Counted from the stretch's first letter, positions 22,585 through 35,566 are shown. The stretch is DNA of 64,000 nucleotides from Anaeromyces robustus (GCA_002104895.1 MCFG01000179.1:41001-105000); one strand, 5' to 3'. The notes: generated from the letters alone by a model not told the origin. Made by a program: numbers and translations.

Positions 22585-23035
22585 AAAAGAAAAGAAAAAA
22601 AAGAAAAGTCAACCAGTTTCTATCCTGAATTAGCTGAAAATCATGGAAAATACTCAATTTGACACTTGGTTTGAGATTCGATACTTTTTCCTAAAGTATT
22701 AACTTTAGGATTATTATAATCATAGAGATTTTGAGTCAAAAAAGAGAGAGAATATTTGAAGATTTTTATTTTCTTTTTCTTTTTTTTTTTTTTTTTTTGT
22801 ATTTATGAAATAATATTAGTATATTGAATAAAACTTAAATAACAGGTCCAATTTACAAGTCCCCACAAATGAATAGTGATTACTAAACCGTCTATTCATA
22901 TAAAAGAGAACTGCACCTTACATTATTAAGATTTTAAAATAGCGTTAAGGGTTTTTAAGTACAAATGGAAAATATATGAATATATTAAAGGCGTAGAAGC
23001 CGAAAATGGTAAGAAAAATAGAAGAATACTAGTAA
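22585..23035. other. Less AT-rich island inside the desert
   Basis: About 450 bases with normal-looking complexity (GTCCCCACA, GGCGTAGAAGCCG and similar words) between AT-rich flanks. I translated both strands in part and found only frames shorter than about 30 codons between stops. It is probably a decayed mobile element or solo terminal repeat; no motif confirms this. Confidence 0.45.
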
Positions 23036-23342
23036 ATAAATATATTCACTTTAAATATATAAATAAATAAATTTATAAATAAATAAATATTTAAATAAAT
23101 AAATAAATATATAAATAAATAAATAAATATTTAAATAAATAAATAAATAAATTTATAAATAAATATTTAAATAAATAAATAAATATTTAAATAAATAAAT
23201 AAATATTTAAATAAATAAATAAATATTTAAATAAATAAATAAATATTTAAATAAATAAATAAATATTTAAATAAATAAATAAATTTATAAATAAATAAAT
23301 AAATATTTAAATAAATTTATAAATAAATAAATAAATAAATAT

Positions 23343-23381
<39 letters not shown>

Positions 23382-23455
23382 TATAAAAAATAAATAAATA
23401 AATTTATAAATAAATAAATAAATAAATAAATTAATATTTAAATATATATATAAAT
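23035..23455. repeat. Higher-order TAAA array with 20-base period
   Basis: Runs of TAAA are punctuated by TATT so that much of 23130-23290 repeats AAATATTTAAATAAATAAAT with a 20-base period, grading into 12- and 16-base variants at the edges. Confidence 0.9.
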
Positions 23456-25109
23456 ATATAAATAATTCCTTAACATTTAGGTAAAAAAAAAGATAAAAGA
23501 TATATTTATGATATAAATTCAATATTTTTTTTATTTTTTTTTGAGAAAATATATTTTAAACAATAATTTAACTGTTATAAATTTAAATTTAAAATATATA
23601 TATTGTATCTGTATATATATCATTTATTTACGATATTATATATATCTTTTAATATTTATATATAAACAAGTTTTATATATAAACAGGATTTTTCATCTTT
23701 ATTTCTTTATTTAATAAATAATTAATAAGTAAATAAATGAATAAATAATATTCCAATATTTCTTTTTTTCTAAGTAATCTTTTTTGAGAGCAATAAAAGG
23801 CATTTTATAAATAATTATATATATCATTTTACAAACGATTTTAAATATTTTTTTTTATATACTATAATTATATTTGTTTTTACTTAAATCATATATATAT
23901 ATAAATATGCATTTTATACAAATGTAATAATTAGCTAATAAATAATAATATTCTTTATTAGCTAATAAATAACAATAATACTGTAATAGATTGAAAATTA
24001 CTTAAAATGTTTTTTTTTTAATATTATGATTACTATTATTTCAATCGAACTTGTCTTTAGAATATTTAGAATATTAAAAAAAAAAACTGATTAACTTAGT
24101 CTCTGAAATCCATTTTTTAATTACTATTTGACAATAATTTTGATAATATATTCTATATATATATATATATAATAAAAATGATAATTATTATTAAGAAAAT
24201 TAATTAAAAGATAAAATAAAAAAAAACTTGTTTCAATATATCAAAAAAAAAAAAAGAAACAGAAAATAAATCTTAAAAAGGAACAGTTGAAGAAATAAAT
24301 ATTAAAACGTTTTTTTTTTAACTTTCGTTAATAAATAAAAATTTATTGAAATTTAATAATTATATATATATAAATATAAATGTAATAATTTATTTTTTAT
24401 TAAAAAAACATAATTGTTCTTTATATTCACCTAAAACTATATAAGTAAATATTATTGATTTGAAATTTATATATATAATTAAAAAATAAATATTTATATA
24501 TTTCATTAAAAAAAAAAAAAAAAAAAAAAACTAAAAGTTTATAAAAATTAAAAAATATAATATTACTAATTATAAAAAAAATTAATAATTATGTATCTAT
24601 TGAAATTATTTTTTTTATTAATATATTTATTTAACCTTTTTTTATATGTTTATTTATTATTTGAATTAAATGTAATAAGATTACTCAAAGAAAAAAAAAA
24701 TAGTTTTTTTTATTATTCATTAACTTAATTGCAAATATATATATATATATATATATAAATTAAAATTTTAAAATTATTTTTTATAATGATTACTAATTAG
24801 CATTATATATTAATATTTCTTTTTCCTTTTTCTTATCTATATAAATAAGTAAAATTTATAATAAATTATTATAAAATTATTCTTATTATTATTGAAAAAT
24901 TATTATTATTAAAAAATACATTTTTTTATAATTATTTTACTTATTCTTATTATTGTTAAAAAATACTTATTTTTATAATATTTAATTTATTATTATTAAC
25001 TGTTATTATTATTATTATTATTATTAAAAAATACATTTTTTATAAATATTTTACTTAATATTATTATTATTATTATTATTAATTATTAATTATTATCATT
25101 AAATTATAA

Positions 25110-25215
25110 TATCGTACTATTTAGGAGTTAATCCTTTTCATCATGAGGTAAATTATTGTGTGATACATTTCACTATTAAATATTATATTATTTTTCCGAA
25201 AAAATAGTATGATAC
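25110..25215. repeat. ~100-base inverted-repeat element
   Basis: ATATCGTACTATTT at the left end is mirrored by AAAATAGTATGATA at the right end, and the middle contains its own short palindrome GTGATACATTTCAC. The G/C content is above that of the surroundings. Compatible with a MITE relic. Confidence 0.5.
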
Positions 25216-25608
25216 ACATGTTTAATATAAATTTAAATTAAATTATATTAATTTTTATTTTCAAATAAAAAAAAAAATTAATATATTTATTTAATAATTT
25301 ATTTATTCATTTATTTATTTATATTATTTATTTATTCATTTATTTATACATTCATTTATTCATTTATTTATATATTATATTTATATTAATTTTTATTATA
25401 TAGTTATACAATGTGATGATATATAAATCATTTTATAATGATAAATTAAATTTTAGGCACAATAATAATAATAATATTTTATTATGATAAGATATATAAA
25501 TAATTTTAAATATTAATACCAATTTAAGAGTAGAATAATAACATTTTTTAAGGGAATAATAATTCATCATTAGCTATTAATTATTATTTTTCTTTAACTA
25601 AAAAATAA

Positions 25609-25655
25609 ATATACATATAACCTATACGATAAAAAAAAGGATTATGTATATAATT
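25609..25655. repeat. Hairpin near 25.6 kb
   Basis: AATATACATAACCT is mirrored by AGGATTATGTATATAATT around a short A-rich loop. Confidence 0.55.
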
Positions 25656-26507
25656 TAAAATATTTTTTTTTAAAAAAAAAACAAATTATAAAAATAATAA
25701 ATAATTTATTTTATTATGTAAAGGAGAATAAAAAAAAAACAATTTAATAATCCTATTAAAGGATAATTATATATATAATAAAAAACAATAAATAAGGAAA
25801 AATATAGTCATTCTCATTAAAAAAAATTAATTATTGTTTTTCTTTTTTTATTTTTTTATTTTTTTTTTGGTTATTATAAGAAATTAATTTTTAATAATAA
25901 ATAATATCTATAAACAAAATATTTAATTATAACTATTATTCTAATTAATGACCTTTTTTTTTATTATTAATATAAATATATTACTATTATTATTCTTTTA
26001 TAATAATAATATTGTTATTTAATATTATTATTGTTAAATATCATTTTTCATATTTTTACTATTATTCAAATAATAATAATAACATGATATAATAAAAAAA
26101 TATTCAATAAATAACAATAATAATATTAATATAAAATATGTTAATAATAGTAAGAATAATAATAAATCATCATAAAAAAAAACATTAGAAAATAATATAT
26201 ATTAAATATTTATTATTATTATTATTATTATTATATATAAATATTAATATAAAAAAATAATAACTATAATAATTATAATATTTATTATTTTTTATTAAAA
26301 AAAAAATAGCCCCTTATTTAAAAAAAAATTCTCCATAAAAAAATTAATATATTCCTAGGCTTTTTTTTTTTCCTTATAATTATTTACACAAGGAAAATTT
26401 TTTTTTAAAAAAAAAAAAAAAAACATTTTTTTTCCCTTTAAGTTAAAAAAAGTGATATATATTTTTTTACTTAAAAAAGTAAAATAAAATTAAAAAATTT
26501 AAAAAAA

Positions 26508-26544
26508 AACCATTTCAAAGTTCCTTAATTAAAATGGTTGTTTT
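26508..26544. repeat. Hairpin near 26.5 kb
   Basis: AAAAACCATTT is mirrored by AAATGGTTGTTTTT around a ~16-base loop. Confidence 0.5.
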
Positions 26545-27204
26545 TTTTTGTTCTTACTTTTTTTATATTTATATTAAATAGTATAACGAATTAATAGAAA
26601 TATTTAGATATTTTCATTGAAAAATTTTTAAAGGAAAAAAAAAATATTAATTATAAATAATTTTTTTTTGTCTTCTTCATAATTTTATATTTAATAAGGT
26701 TATTTAATATTAGTGAATAATAAAAAAAAAATTTTTTTTCCGTGTATAAATTAAAAATAAAAAAAAAAAAAAAAAATGATGTGAAAGTAAAAAAAAAAAT
26801 AATGACAAATTTTATTATCAGTTTTTTTTTTATATATATATTTATTATTTATTATTTATTATTTTATCCTATTTTTTTTTATATCATGAATATTATAACT
26901 ATTGTTGTAATTTATCAGGAATATTAAAAAAGAAAAATAAAAGAAAAAAAAAACAATGTATATACATATATATTTAATATTATATATAATTGTAATACTT
27001 AATATTATAACTGTAATTATGATTTACACTAAAAAATCATAAAATAAAATAAAATTAAAAAAATATAAAATATGAATATAACTTTTATATTATTAAGTTT
27101 ATTAATATTAGTATCATTTATTTTTTTTTAATTTATTATTATTGTTTTTTTTTTTTTTTTAAATTTAATTTAATTTAAAATTAATTGTTGACTTTTTTTA
27201 TTTT

Positions 27205-27860
27205 TTTTTTAAAGAAAATGAAAATTTAAATATAGATAAAATAAATCATGTGTTAATAAATATTTATTCAATTTTATCAAGGATAGAAGGAGATTTAAAA
27301 TTTGTTAATTACTATTTTATTTTATTTTTTTTATTTTTTTTTCATTTATTTTTAGTTTAAATTAATTAATATATAAAAATAAATAAATGGAGAAAATAAA
27401 AAGAAATAATAATAATAATAAGAAAAAAAAAGTATTATTATTATTATAATTAATTAATATTAATGAATCAAATGAATCAAATGAATTAGTAAAGAATTGT
27501 AAAAAAAATAAATGAAAAAAAGAAAGAAAGAGATATATTAAAAAAATAATATTAATATATCTCTTAAGTTAATATTATCAACTTTAATTAATGTCTTTTT
27601 CTTTCTTTTCTTTTAATTTATTTTAATTTAATATTTATTATTTTCTTCTTTTTTTTTTTTTTTTAATATTCATGAATAATAATTATCATGTGTTATACAT
27701 TTATCCAAGGATGGAAGGAGATTTATGAGATTTATGATTATTAATAACTTTTTTTTTTTTTTTTTTCTTAGTTAAAAATCTTATTTTATTTATTGATATA
27801 AGAATAAATAAAAGGAGAAAATAAAAATAAAAATTGTTATAATCATTTATAAAAGGAATA
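27205..27860. repeat. Degenerate direct repeat, ~430-base spacing
   Basis: CATGTGTTA, a short spacer, TCAAGGATAGAAGGAGATTTA (27246-27297) recurs as CATGTGTTA, spacer, CCAAGGATGGAAGGAGATTTA (27687-27725). Both copies are followed by a T-rich stretch and then by AAATAAA with GGAGAAAATAAAA (27385 and 27805). A possible third, weaker copy (GAGGATAGAAAGAAG) lies near 28163. The second copy reads as about 18 codons from ATG without a stop, but the first does not, so I do not call a gene. Confidence 0.55.
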
Positions 27861-28417
27861 AAAAAATCATAATCATTTATAAAATATAATAATAATAATA
27901 ATAAATACTTTTTTTATATATAATATAATTAATATTTAGTAAATAAAGTAAAAAGTAAAAAAATAATTAGTATATTATTAATAGTAAAATAAAAAAAAAG
28001 TTTATTATAGTTATAATTATTATTATTATTATTATTACAATTTTTAGTTACTGATTAGAAGAATCTATTATAAAAAAAAAAGTTAACAAAAAATTGTGTT
28101 TAATTAATAAATTTATTAAATAGAACTTTTTCTATTTTATTTTAAACCTTATTACATAATATTGAGGATAGAAAGAAGAAAAATTGAAATTATTAAATCT
28201 TAAATATTAAAAGTGATACATTTAATTAATAAATATAAATGAATGAATAAATAAATTATTAAATAAATAATTAATTAATTAAAAATTTTTATTTTTAAAA
28301 AATATATATATTATATATATACTATATATAAAATATAATATATATAAATATATATAATAAATATATTATAAATATAAATAAAATTTAATTAAAATGCATT
28401 TAAATTAATGTCAATCA

Positions 28418-28448
<31 letters not shown>

Positions 28449-30559
28449 AGTTAAATAAATAAATCACTTTTTTTTTTAAGGATAATTTAATTAAAAGAAA
28501 AAAAAAATTAAATTCTTATTATTATTTTTAGCATTTAATAAATGCTAAGAAAATAGTGATAAAATAAGTCAAAGAGCAAATGATAACTGTGTAACACATT
28601 TTTTAATATATAGGAAAATTTTTATGATCATTAAATAAACAAAAAAAAATATTAATATTTAATAATAATACTATTATTATTATTATTATTATAAGTAAAT
28701 TATTTTAGGAAAGGATTTTTATTAAAAAAAAAATAATAAAAAATTGGAAAAGGAAAAAAAAATAGGAATTAAAAAATGTAAATCTATATCCTTTTATTAT
28801 TTTTATTATTAATAAATATTATTTATTCATTATATAGTTGTATTAATTATTTTAATTATTATAATAAATTTATTTTTTGGTTATTTATTATATTTTATTT
28901 ATTTTATATAATTTCCTATTTTGTATATTTTGTTATTTTTTGTTATTTTTGTTATTTTTTTTTAGTTAACAATGGAATATATTTTTAAAGTTTAATTAAA
29001 AAAAATGATGCAACTGGTGTGGAAAATTTTATTAAAAAAAAAAACAATCTATATAAAAAATAAATAAATATATAAATAAATATAAAATAAATAAATAATT
29101 AAATAAATAAACTATTTTTATTAATTTTTTTATATATAAATTTTAAATAAATCCATGAATAAATGAATAAATGAATAAATGAATAAATTAAAAAAAAAAA
29201 TGAAGGCTTTAATATTTAAAAAAATCTTATTATATAATATTTTTATATTTAAATTAAATAAAAAGTTTATATATGTAATTATATATAATTAAATATATTA
29301 CAGTTTATTTTATGTGGTTTTTTTTAAGTTAATTGATTAAATTTTTTTATATAAAATTTTTGGGTAAAATTTTTAAAGTAGATAATTGAATTTTTTATCG
29401 TGTAACAATGTGTATATATCATTAGCCAATCATCTTTTCTCATGCTCATTATGACAATAAAAGTATTAATTAACCGTTAAATTAAAATTATTATTAAATA
29501 ATTATTATATAATATATTAATAATATATTGATAGATGATATATCACCATTAATTATGAATATAAAAGAAATAATAGTAAATCCTATAATAATAATATATT
29601 ATAATATTAAATAAAATTTTTATTTATGAAATGATTTTTTTTTTTAAATACTATTTAAATTTTATTTAATATTAAAAAAAAATAAACAAAAGGCTCAACC
29701 GATAATACTAATCATAAAATATATTATAATATATTATTTAATTATATTTTATTATATATTTTATTATAATATTTTATTCATTTATTTATATTATAATATA
29801 TTATTCAATTATAAAATCACAAATTCTATTTTTTTTAAAAAAAATTTATTAACAATATTATTTATTTATTTTTATTCATTCATTTAATTTTATATAATAA
29901 TATTATTTATTTAATATCATTTATTTATTTATTTATTATATAGTTTTTTCTTTTTTATAATTAATTTAATAAAAAAAAAAAAATTTTATATACTATCAAT
30001 ATTTATTATATTTTTTTTTGTATTTATATTTATTTTTAATAATTTAAATTTTTTTAATTAAAAAAAATAAATGAAATATAACAAATGGAAATTAAAAATA
30101 AAAAATAAACCGTAAAAGTATAAATATAAAAGAAAAATCTCTTCAAAAAAAAAATAAGATATATTATTAAATCTGTAAAAAAAAAAATAATAATAAAAAA
30201 AGAAAAAAAGTATTCCAGAAAAAAAATAATAAAAAAAATATAAAAAATAAATAGAAATAATATTTATTTTTATGTTATTATTATTTTTTTATTTTATTTT
30301 TTTTTAAAAAAAAATAGTAAATAATAAAAAAAAATAAATAAACAAAAGGAATAAATGAATAAAGTAGAATAAGTAAAATAAATAAATAAATTAATAATAA
30401 TAATAGTTATTAAAAAGTTAAAAAGAAAAAAGAAAAAAGGAAAATTAATTAATCAATATATTATTGGAAAGAACTAAAAAAAGAGAGAATAAATAATAAA
30501 TAAATAATTAATATTTTTAATAATATTAATAGTAATAATAATAGTAATAATATAACCAA

Positions 30560-33061
30560 ATGAGAAGTTTTTTAAGTATTTTTATACTTTTCGTATTTGT
30601 TACCATGGTCAGAAGTCAAATTGATGATGACTATGAAACAAAACATGTTAATATTTTAGATGAATATTTACCAGAATGTATGGTATTATTAAGAAAAAAT
30701 GGTGATTTCCCTCTTAATGGTGAAAAAAGTATTGCTTTATATGGTAATGGTGTAAGAAAAACTATTAAAGGTGGTACAGGATCAGGTGAAGTAAATTCAA
30801 GATATTTTGAAACTATTGAAGAAGCTTTTACTAAAGAAGGATATGAAATTTTAACAAAAAAATATTTAGATAATTATGATAAAGAATATGAAAAAGCTTT
30901 AAAAAAATTTAAAAATCATATTTTAGTAGAAATTTTAAAAAATCCTATTACTGGTATTATGAATAGTATTGGTGCTATTATGAATGAACCAGAATATAAA
31001 ATAAATATTGATAGTACTGGTGATGTTGCTATTTATGTTTTATCAAGAGTTTCTGGTGAAGGTTCTGATAGAACTTTTGTTAAAGGTGATTTCTTATTAA
31101 CCGATACAGAAAAAAATATTATTTTAAGTTTAGCTAGAGGTTATAAAAAATTTATGCTTGTTTTAAATACTGGTGGTCCAGTTGATCTTTCAGGTTTAGA
31201 AGAAGTTGAAAATATTTTAGTTTTATCTCAATTAGGTGTTAATACTTCTAAAGCTTTAGTTGATGTTATTAGTGGTAAAAAATATCCTTCTGGTAAACTT
31301 ACAACGACTTGGACTAAAAGTAGTGATTATCCAACTATTGGTAATTTTGGTGATTCTTCTGATACTAATTATAAGGAAGGTATTTATGTTGGTTATCGTT
31401 ATTTCGATACTGCTAATATGGAAGTTATGTTCCCATTCGGTTATGGTTTAGGTTATACTGATTTTAATTATAATGTACAATCTGTTAATTTAGTTAATGA
31501 TGAAGTTACCGTTCAAGCTTCTGTACAAAATATTGGTAATTTTAAAGGAAAAGAAATTTTAGAATTATATTTATCAAAACCAAATACAGAATTAGATGAA
31601 CCTTATCAAGTTTTAGTTGGTTTTGAAAAATCTAAAGAATTAGCACCAAGTGAAACAGATTCTATTACTTTAAATTTCAAATTATCTGATTTTACAAGTT
31701 ATTATGCTAGAAATGCTACTTATATTTTAGATAAAGGTGATTATATTGTACGTTTAGGTAATTCTAGTAGAAATACTGAACCTTGTGCCATTATTAATAT
31801 TGAATCAAGAATTGTTGTAAAACAAGTTCATAATAAATTAGATGAACCAGGATTTGAAGATGTTAAAATTGATAGTAATTTAGTTCATCCAGGAGAAGGA
31901 GAAGAAGATTTAACTAATAGTAATTTACCAAGATTTACTCTTGATCCAAATTGTATTGAAAAGGAAACAATTACTTATGATAAAGTATTTGAAATACCAG
32001 AAGAAGTCAAACAATTATCTAAAGAAGATAAAGCTCATTTAGTTATTGGTGCTTTTAATCCATCTGGTGGTCTTGCTAGTGTTATCGGTAGTGCTTCTAC
32101 TACTGTTGCTGGTGCTGCTGGTGAAACAGCTACTGTAGCTGGTTTATCACCAGTAATTATGGCTGATGGTCCAGCTGGATTAAGATTAGCTAGTGATTAT
32201 TATACCGATAGAGATGGTAATCATTCTACTCAAGGTAGTATTCCAATATCCATGCAACAAATGCTTCCAGGTGTTATTCAATGGGTATTTAGTTTATTTA
32301 ATCCAAAACCACCAAAGAATGCTGAAATTAAACATCAATATACTACAGCTATTCCAATTGGTACAGCTATTGCTCAAACTTGGAATAAAGAATTTGCTGA
32401 AATTTGTGGTGATATTGTTGGTACAGAAATGGGTATCTTTAATGTACATTTATGGTTAGCTCCAGCTTTAAATATTCATAGAAATGTATTATGTGGTAGA
32501 AATTATGAATATTATTCTGAAGATCCATTTATTAGTGGTATATTTGCTGCTGCTGTAACTAATGGTGTACAAAAACATAAAAATGCTTATGTTACTATTA
32601 AACATTTTGCTGCTAATAATCAAGAATATAATCGTTATGGTAGTAGTAGTAATGTATCTGAAAGAGCTTTAAGAGAAATTTATTTAAAAGGTTTTGAATA
32701 TTGTTTAAAACGTTCTCAACCAAAAGCTGTTATGACATCTTATAATTTAATTAATGGTGTTCATACCAGTGAAAGTAAAGAACTTACTTTAGATATTTTA
32801 AGAAATGAATTTGATTTTGATGGTATAGTTATGACAGATTGGATTGTAGCTTCTATGTTTACAGGACAAGTAGCTAAATATGCCAATCCATCAGCAACAG
32901 GTGTTGTTAAAGCTACAGGAGATATATATATGCCAGGTTCTAAAGATGATTATAATAATATTTTAGATAATCTTAAAAATAAAAAATTAAGTATGGAAGA
33001 ATTAGAATTAAGTGCTTCAAGAATTTATAAATTAGCTAAAGAAGTTCATAATAATAATTAA
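30560..33061 (+). CDS. Secreted GH3 beta-glucosidase with reversed domain order
   Basis: An 833-residue glycoside hydrolase family 3 enzyme. A signal peptide (about 1-19, MRSFLSIFILFVFVTMVRS) directs secretion. The alpha/beta sandwich domain comes first (about 35-295) with SGEGSDR, whose Glu167 is the likely acid/base, then VGYRYF and FPFGYGLGY. An FnIII-like domain covers about 300-405. The TIM barrel comes last (about 475-833) with MADGPAGLR (Asp536), KHFAANNQE (Lys681-His682, substrate binding) and GIVMTDW (nucleophile Asp760). Most GH3 enzymes have the barrel first. The reversed order is known from rumen bacteria such as Butyrivibrio fibrisolvens BglA and Ruminococcus albus. No dockerin, linker or carbohydrate-binding module is present, so it should act as a free enzyme releasing glucose (or xylose) from short oligomers. 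It is intronless and lies alone between long AT-rich flanks. Transfer from a rumen Firmicute is likely. Exact substrate is uncertain. Confidence 0.96.
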   Translation: MRSFLSIFILFVFVTMVRSQIDDDYETKHVNILDEYLPECMVLLRKNGDFPLNGEKSIALYGNGVRKTIKGGTGSGEVNSRYFETIEEAFTKEGYEILTKKYLDNYDKEYEKALKKFKNHILVEILKNPITGIMNSIGAIMNEPEYKINIDSTGDVAIYVLSRVSGEGSDRTFVKGDFLLTDTEKNIILSLARGYKKFMLVLNTGGPVDLSGLEEVENILVLSQLGVNTSKALVDVISGKKYPSGKLTTTWTKSSDYPTIGNFGDSSDTNYKEGIYVGYRYFDTANMEVMFPFGYGLGYTDFNYNVQSVNLVNDEVTVQASVQNIGNFKGKEILELYLSKPNTELDEPYQVLVGFEKSKELAPSETDSITLNFKLSDFTSYYARNATYILDKGDYIVRLGNSSRNTEPCAIINIESRIVVKQVHNKLDEPGFEDVKIDSNLVHPGEGEEDLTNSNLPRFTLDPNCIEKETITYDKVFEIPEEVKQLSKEDKAHLVIGAFNPSGGLASVIGSASTTVAGAAGETATVAGLSPVIMADGPAGLRLASDYYTDRDGNHSTQGSIPISMQQMLPGVIQWVFSLFNPKPPKNAEIKHQYTTAIPIGTAIAQTWNKEFAEICGDIVGTEMGIFNVHLWLAPALNIHRNVLCGRNYEYYSEDPFISGIFAAAVTNGVQKHKNAYVTIKHFAANNQEYNRYGSSSNVSERALREIYLKGFEYCLKRSQPKAVMTSYNLINGVHTSESKELTLDILRNEFDFDGIVMTDWIVASMFTGQVAKYANPSATGVVKATGDIYMPGSKDDYNNILDNLKNKKLSMEELELSASRIYKLAKEVHNNN

Positions 33062-34163
33062 AAAAATAACCTATTTTTGATAACAATATTTTAACAACAA
33101 TACAATATTTACATTCATATTAACAAAATAACAATAACAATAACCTATGAAATTATAATAATATATAAAATATAAAATATATATATATATAAAATATATA
33201 TATAATATTTGATGGCAATATTATAACAATAATATTATGATATTCATTATTTATAAATATATATATATATAATAATGAAAATCATACTTTATATTTTATA
33301 GAAAATATTAATATTCCATTATAAAAGAAAAAAAAAATATTATTTTATATATATATATATATTTTATATATTTTTATTAATAATAATAGTATTATTATTA
33401 ATATTATTATTTTTATATTTTATGAAAAAAAAATTATATAATTTTTTTTTCTGATCTTCATTAATTTTTTCTTTAAAATTTTGATAAAGCAGTTTTCTAT
33501 TAGTACATATAAAAAAAAAAAAGAAAAAAAATTAATTTTTTTTTATTAAACTCCCTTTTTTATTATTTTCTTTTTTAAAAAAAATATTGATTATTTTTTT
33601 TTTGTAATTTAGTATAAAAAAATTGTTCTATTTTATTAAAAAAAAAAAAAACAAGCATTTTTTTTATAAGTGAAAAAAAAAAAAGATGTCTTTTTTTTTT
33701 ATATTTTATATATATATAAATATGAAAACCCGTTACGTTACGTTTTTCTTATAAATATAAATATTAATATTTGATATATTAGTATTAACAAACAAAATCA
33801 TTAAAAAAAAAAAAAATTAAAATTTTAAAAAATAAAAATAAAAAACTAATAATTATAAAAATTAATAATATTTTTAATCCATCTTTTTTTTTTTTAATTT
33901 TATTTTTTTTTAAAAAAAAAGAAAAAAAATTAAAAAAAGATAATAATATTATTAATATTTTATAAGTAAAAAAGTAAGTAAAGTAAGTATATATATATAT
34001 ATTTTTTATATAAAGATTCATGTATATACATCAAAAATCTTATATAAATCTTATATAAAATTTTATATATTATTATTTTAATTATTTTAATTATTTTTTT
34101 TTTTTTTTTTAGTTTAAATAGTTATTTACATAAAAATCAAAGTAAATATATAAAATATTTCTC

Positions 34164-34199
<36 letters not shown>

Positions 34200-34497
34200 A
34201 TATTAGTAATTATAATAAGTATATATTAATTAAATAATTAATTATATATTTATTATTTAAAAATTAATTCATCTTATAATATATAAAAGTTATGATATTT
34301 ATATTTATATATATAAGTTTTGAATGATAAAAAAAAATATTGAAAAAAAGTATTAATTGTTAATATTATCAATAAGCAATAATTAATAATAAATAAATAA
34401 AATAATAATAATAATAATAAATAATAAATAATAATAATAAATAATAAATATAATAAATGTAAAAAATCATATATATATATGAAAAAAAAGAAGATTA

Positions 34498-34528
<31 letters not shown>

Positions 34529-34536
34529 AAAAAAAA

Positions 34537-34537
<1 letters not shown>

Positions 34538-34580
<43 letters not shown>

Positions 34581-34607
34581 GCACACAATTTGTACGTCAA
34601 CTTTATT
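34538..34607 (-). mobile_element. Possible retroposed mRNA 3' end with poly(A)40
   Basis: On the minus strand AATAAA (34607-34602) is followed after 24 bases of non-AT-only sequence (GTTGACGTACAAATTGTGTG core) by an uninterrupted run of about 40 A (34577-34538). This is the spacing expected of a polyadenylation signal and a poly(A) tail copied back into DNA. The sequence upstream of the signal is low-complexity, so the source gene cannot be identified. Chance is possible in DNA this AT-rich. Confidence 0.35.
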
Positions 34608-35561
34608 GAATAAAGAAAAAAAAGAAAAATCTAAAAAAGTTAAATAAAAGAAAAAGTACAATGAAAAATAAATAATTTTTGACAATATTTCTATAATAAT
34701 GACAACATAATTAATAGTTTCAAATATAAAAAAAAATTTTTTTTATGTATATAATAACATTAATTATTAATTATTATTATTTATTATTATTATTATTGCA
34801 AAACTTTATTATTAATTAATTGATGTTATTAACTATTAAAGTTTTCTTTTTTTTCTTTTTTTTTTTTCTTTTTTTTATAATTATATTATATTATATATAT
34901 ATAAATTTTAATTATTATTAATCAATGACTTTTTTTAATATATACACATAATTTTACACTAATTAAATATATAATAGAACATTTTCATATACAATAATAG
35001 AAAAATAGAACATTTTTTTTTTCCAATTTTTTTATTTCACTTTTATTTCACCTTAACTTATTTATATTCACTAATTGTTTTTTATAATACACAATTTATT
35101 ATTTCAATTCTTTTTTTTTTATCTTTTATTATTTCAAGATACATATATATAAATTTATAAATTTATATTATATAATTTAATCTTTTTTTTTTTTTCTTTC
35201 TTTTCTTTTATTTTTATAATAATATATATAAATATCAAATATCTTAATTTAATAAAATTTTAAAATATAAAATAAAAAATAATATAAAATAAATAAATAA
35301 ATATTTATATATACATAAATATAAATATAAATCAATTATAGTTTACTATTTTTTTTTTAATTTATTATACTTTTTTAATATTATCACGTTATAGTTATTT
35401 TTTTCATAAATAATAATAGAGTGGACAATAAAAATATGATGCATGTATGTATGTATGTATGTGGAATAAAATAGATTATGTATTGAATATTTTTTTATAA
35501 TTAAAGTTCCGTTTTTATTTATTACTAATAAAAATACCGTTATTACTTCCAAATATGGTAA

Positions 35562-35566
<5 letters not shown>

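Larger units (their letters stand above)
12191..30559. other. 18 kb gene desert of AT-rich simple repeats
   Basis: No frame holds a recognisable protein, and I found no convincing spliced gene on either strand. The content is A/T homopolymers, ATT/TTTA/ATGT arrays, minisatellites (listed separately), many short hairpins and one less AT-rich island at 22585-23035. A divergent promoter for the 10469-12190 gene must lie at its left end, and the GH3 promoter at its right end. A 20-codon ATG ORF at 18491 and a Lys/Phe/Ile-only ORF at 26742 are not supported. Confidence 0.7.

Noticed and set aside
22675-22690. GATTCGA-type words as tRNA T-loops (also near 4385 and 20062)
   Set aside because: No matching acceptor stem, D-arm or anticodon arm around any of them.
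26742-26927. 61-codon ORF in the desert
   Set aside because: Lys-rich start then Ile/Phe-rich end; it begins at a non-ATG codon and follows homopolymers.
34274-34685. Two Lys/Phe-only minus-strand ORFs
   Set aside because: Translations of the A and T homopolymers at 34500-34577.
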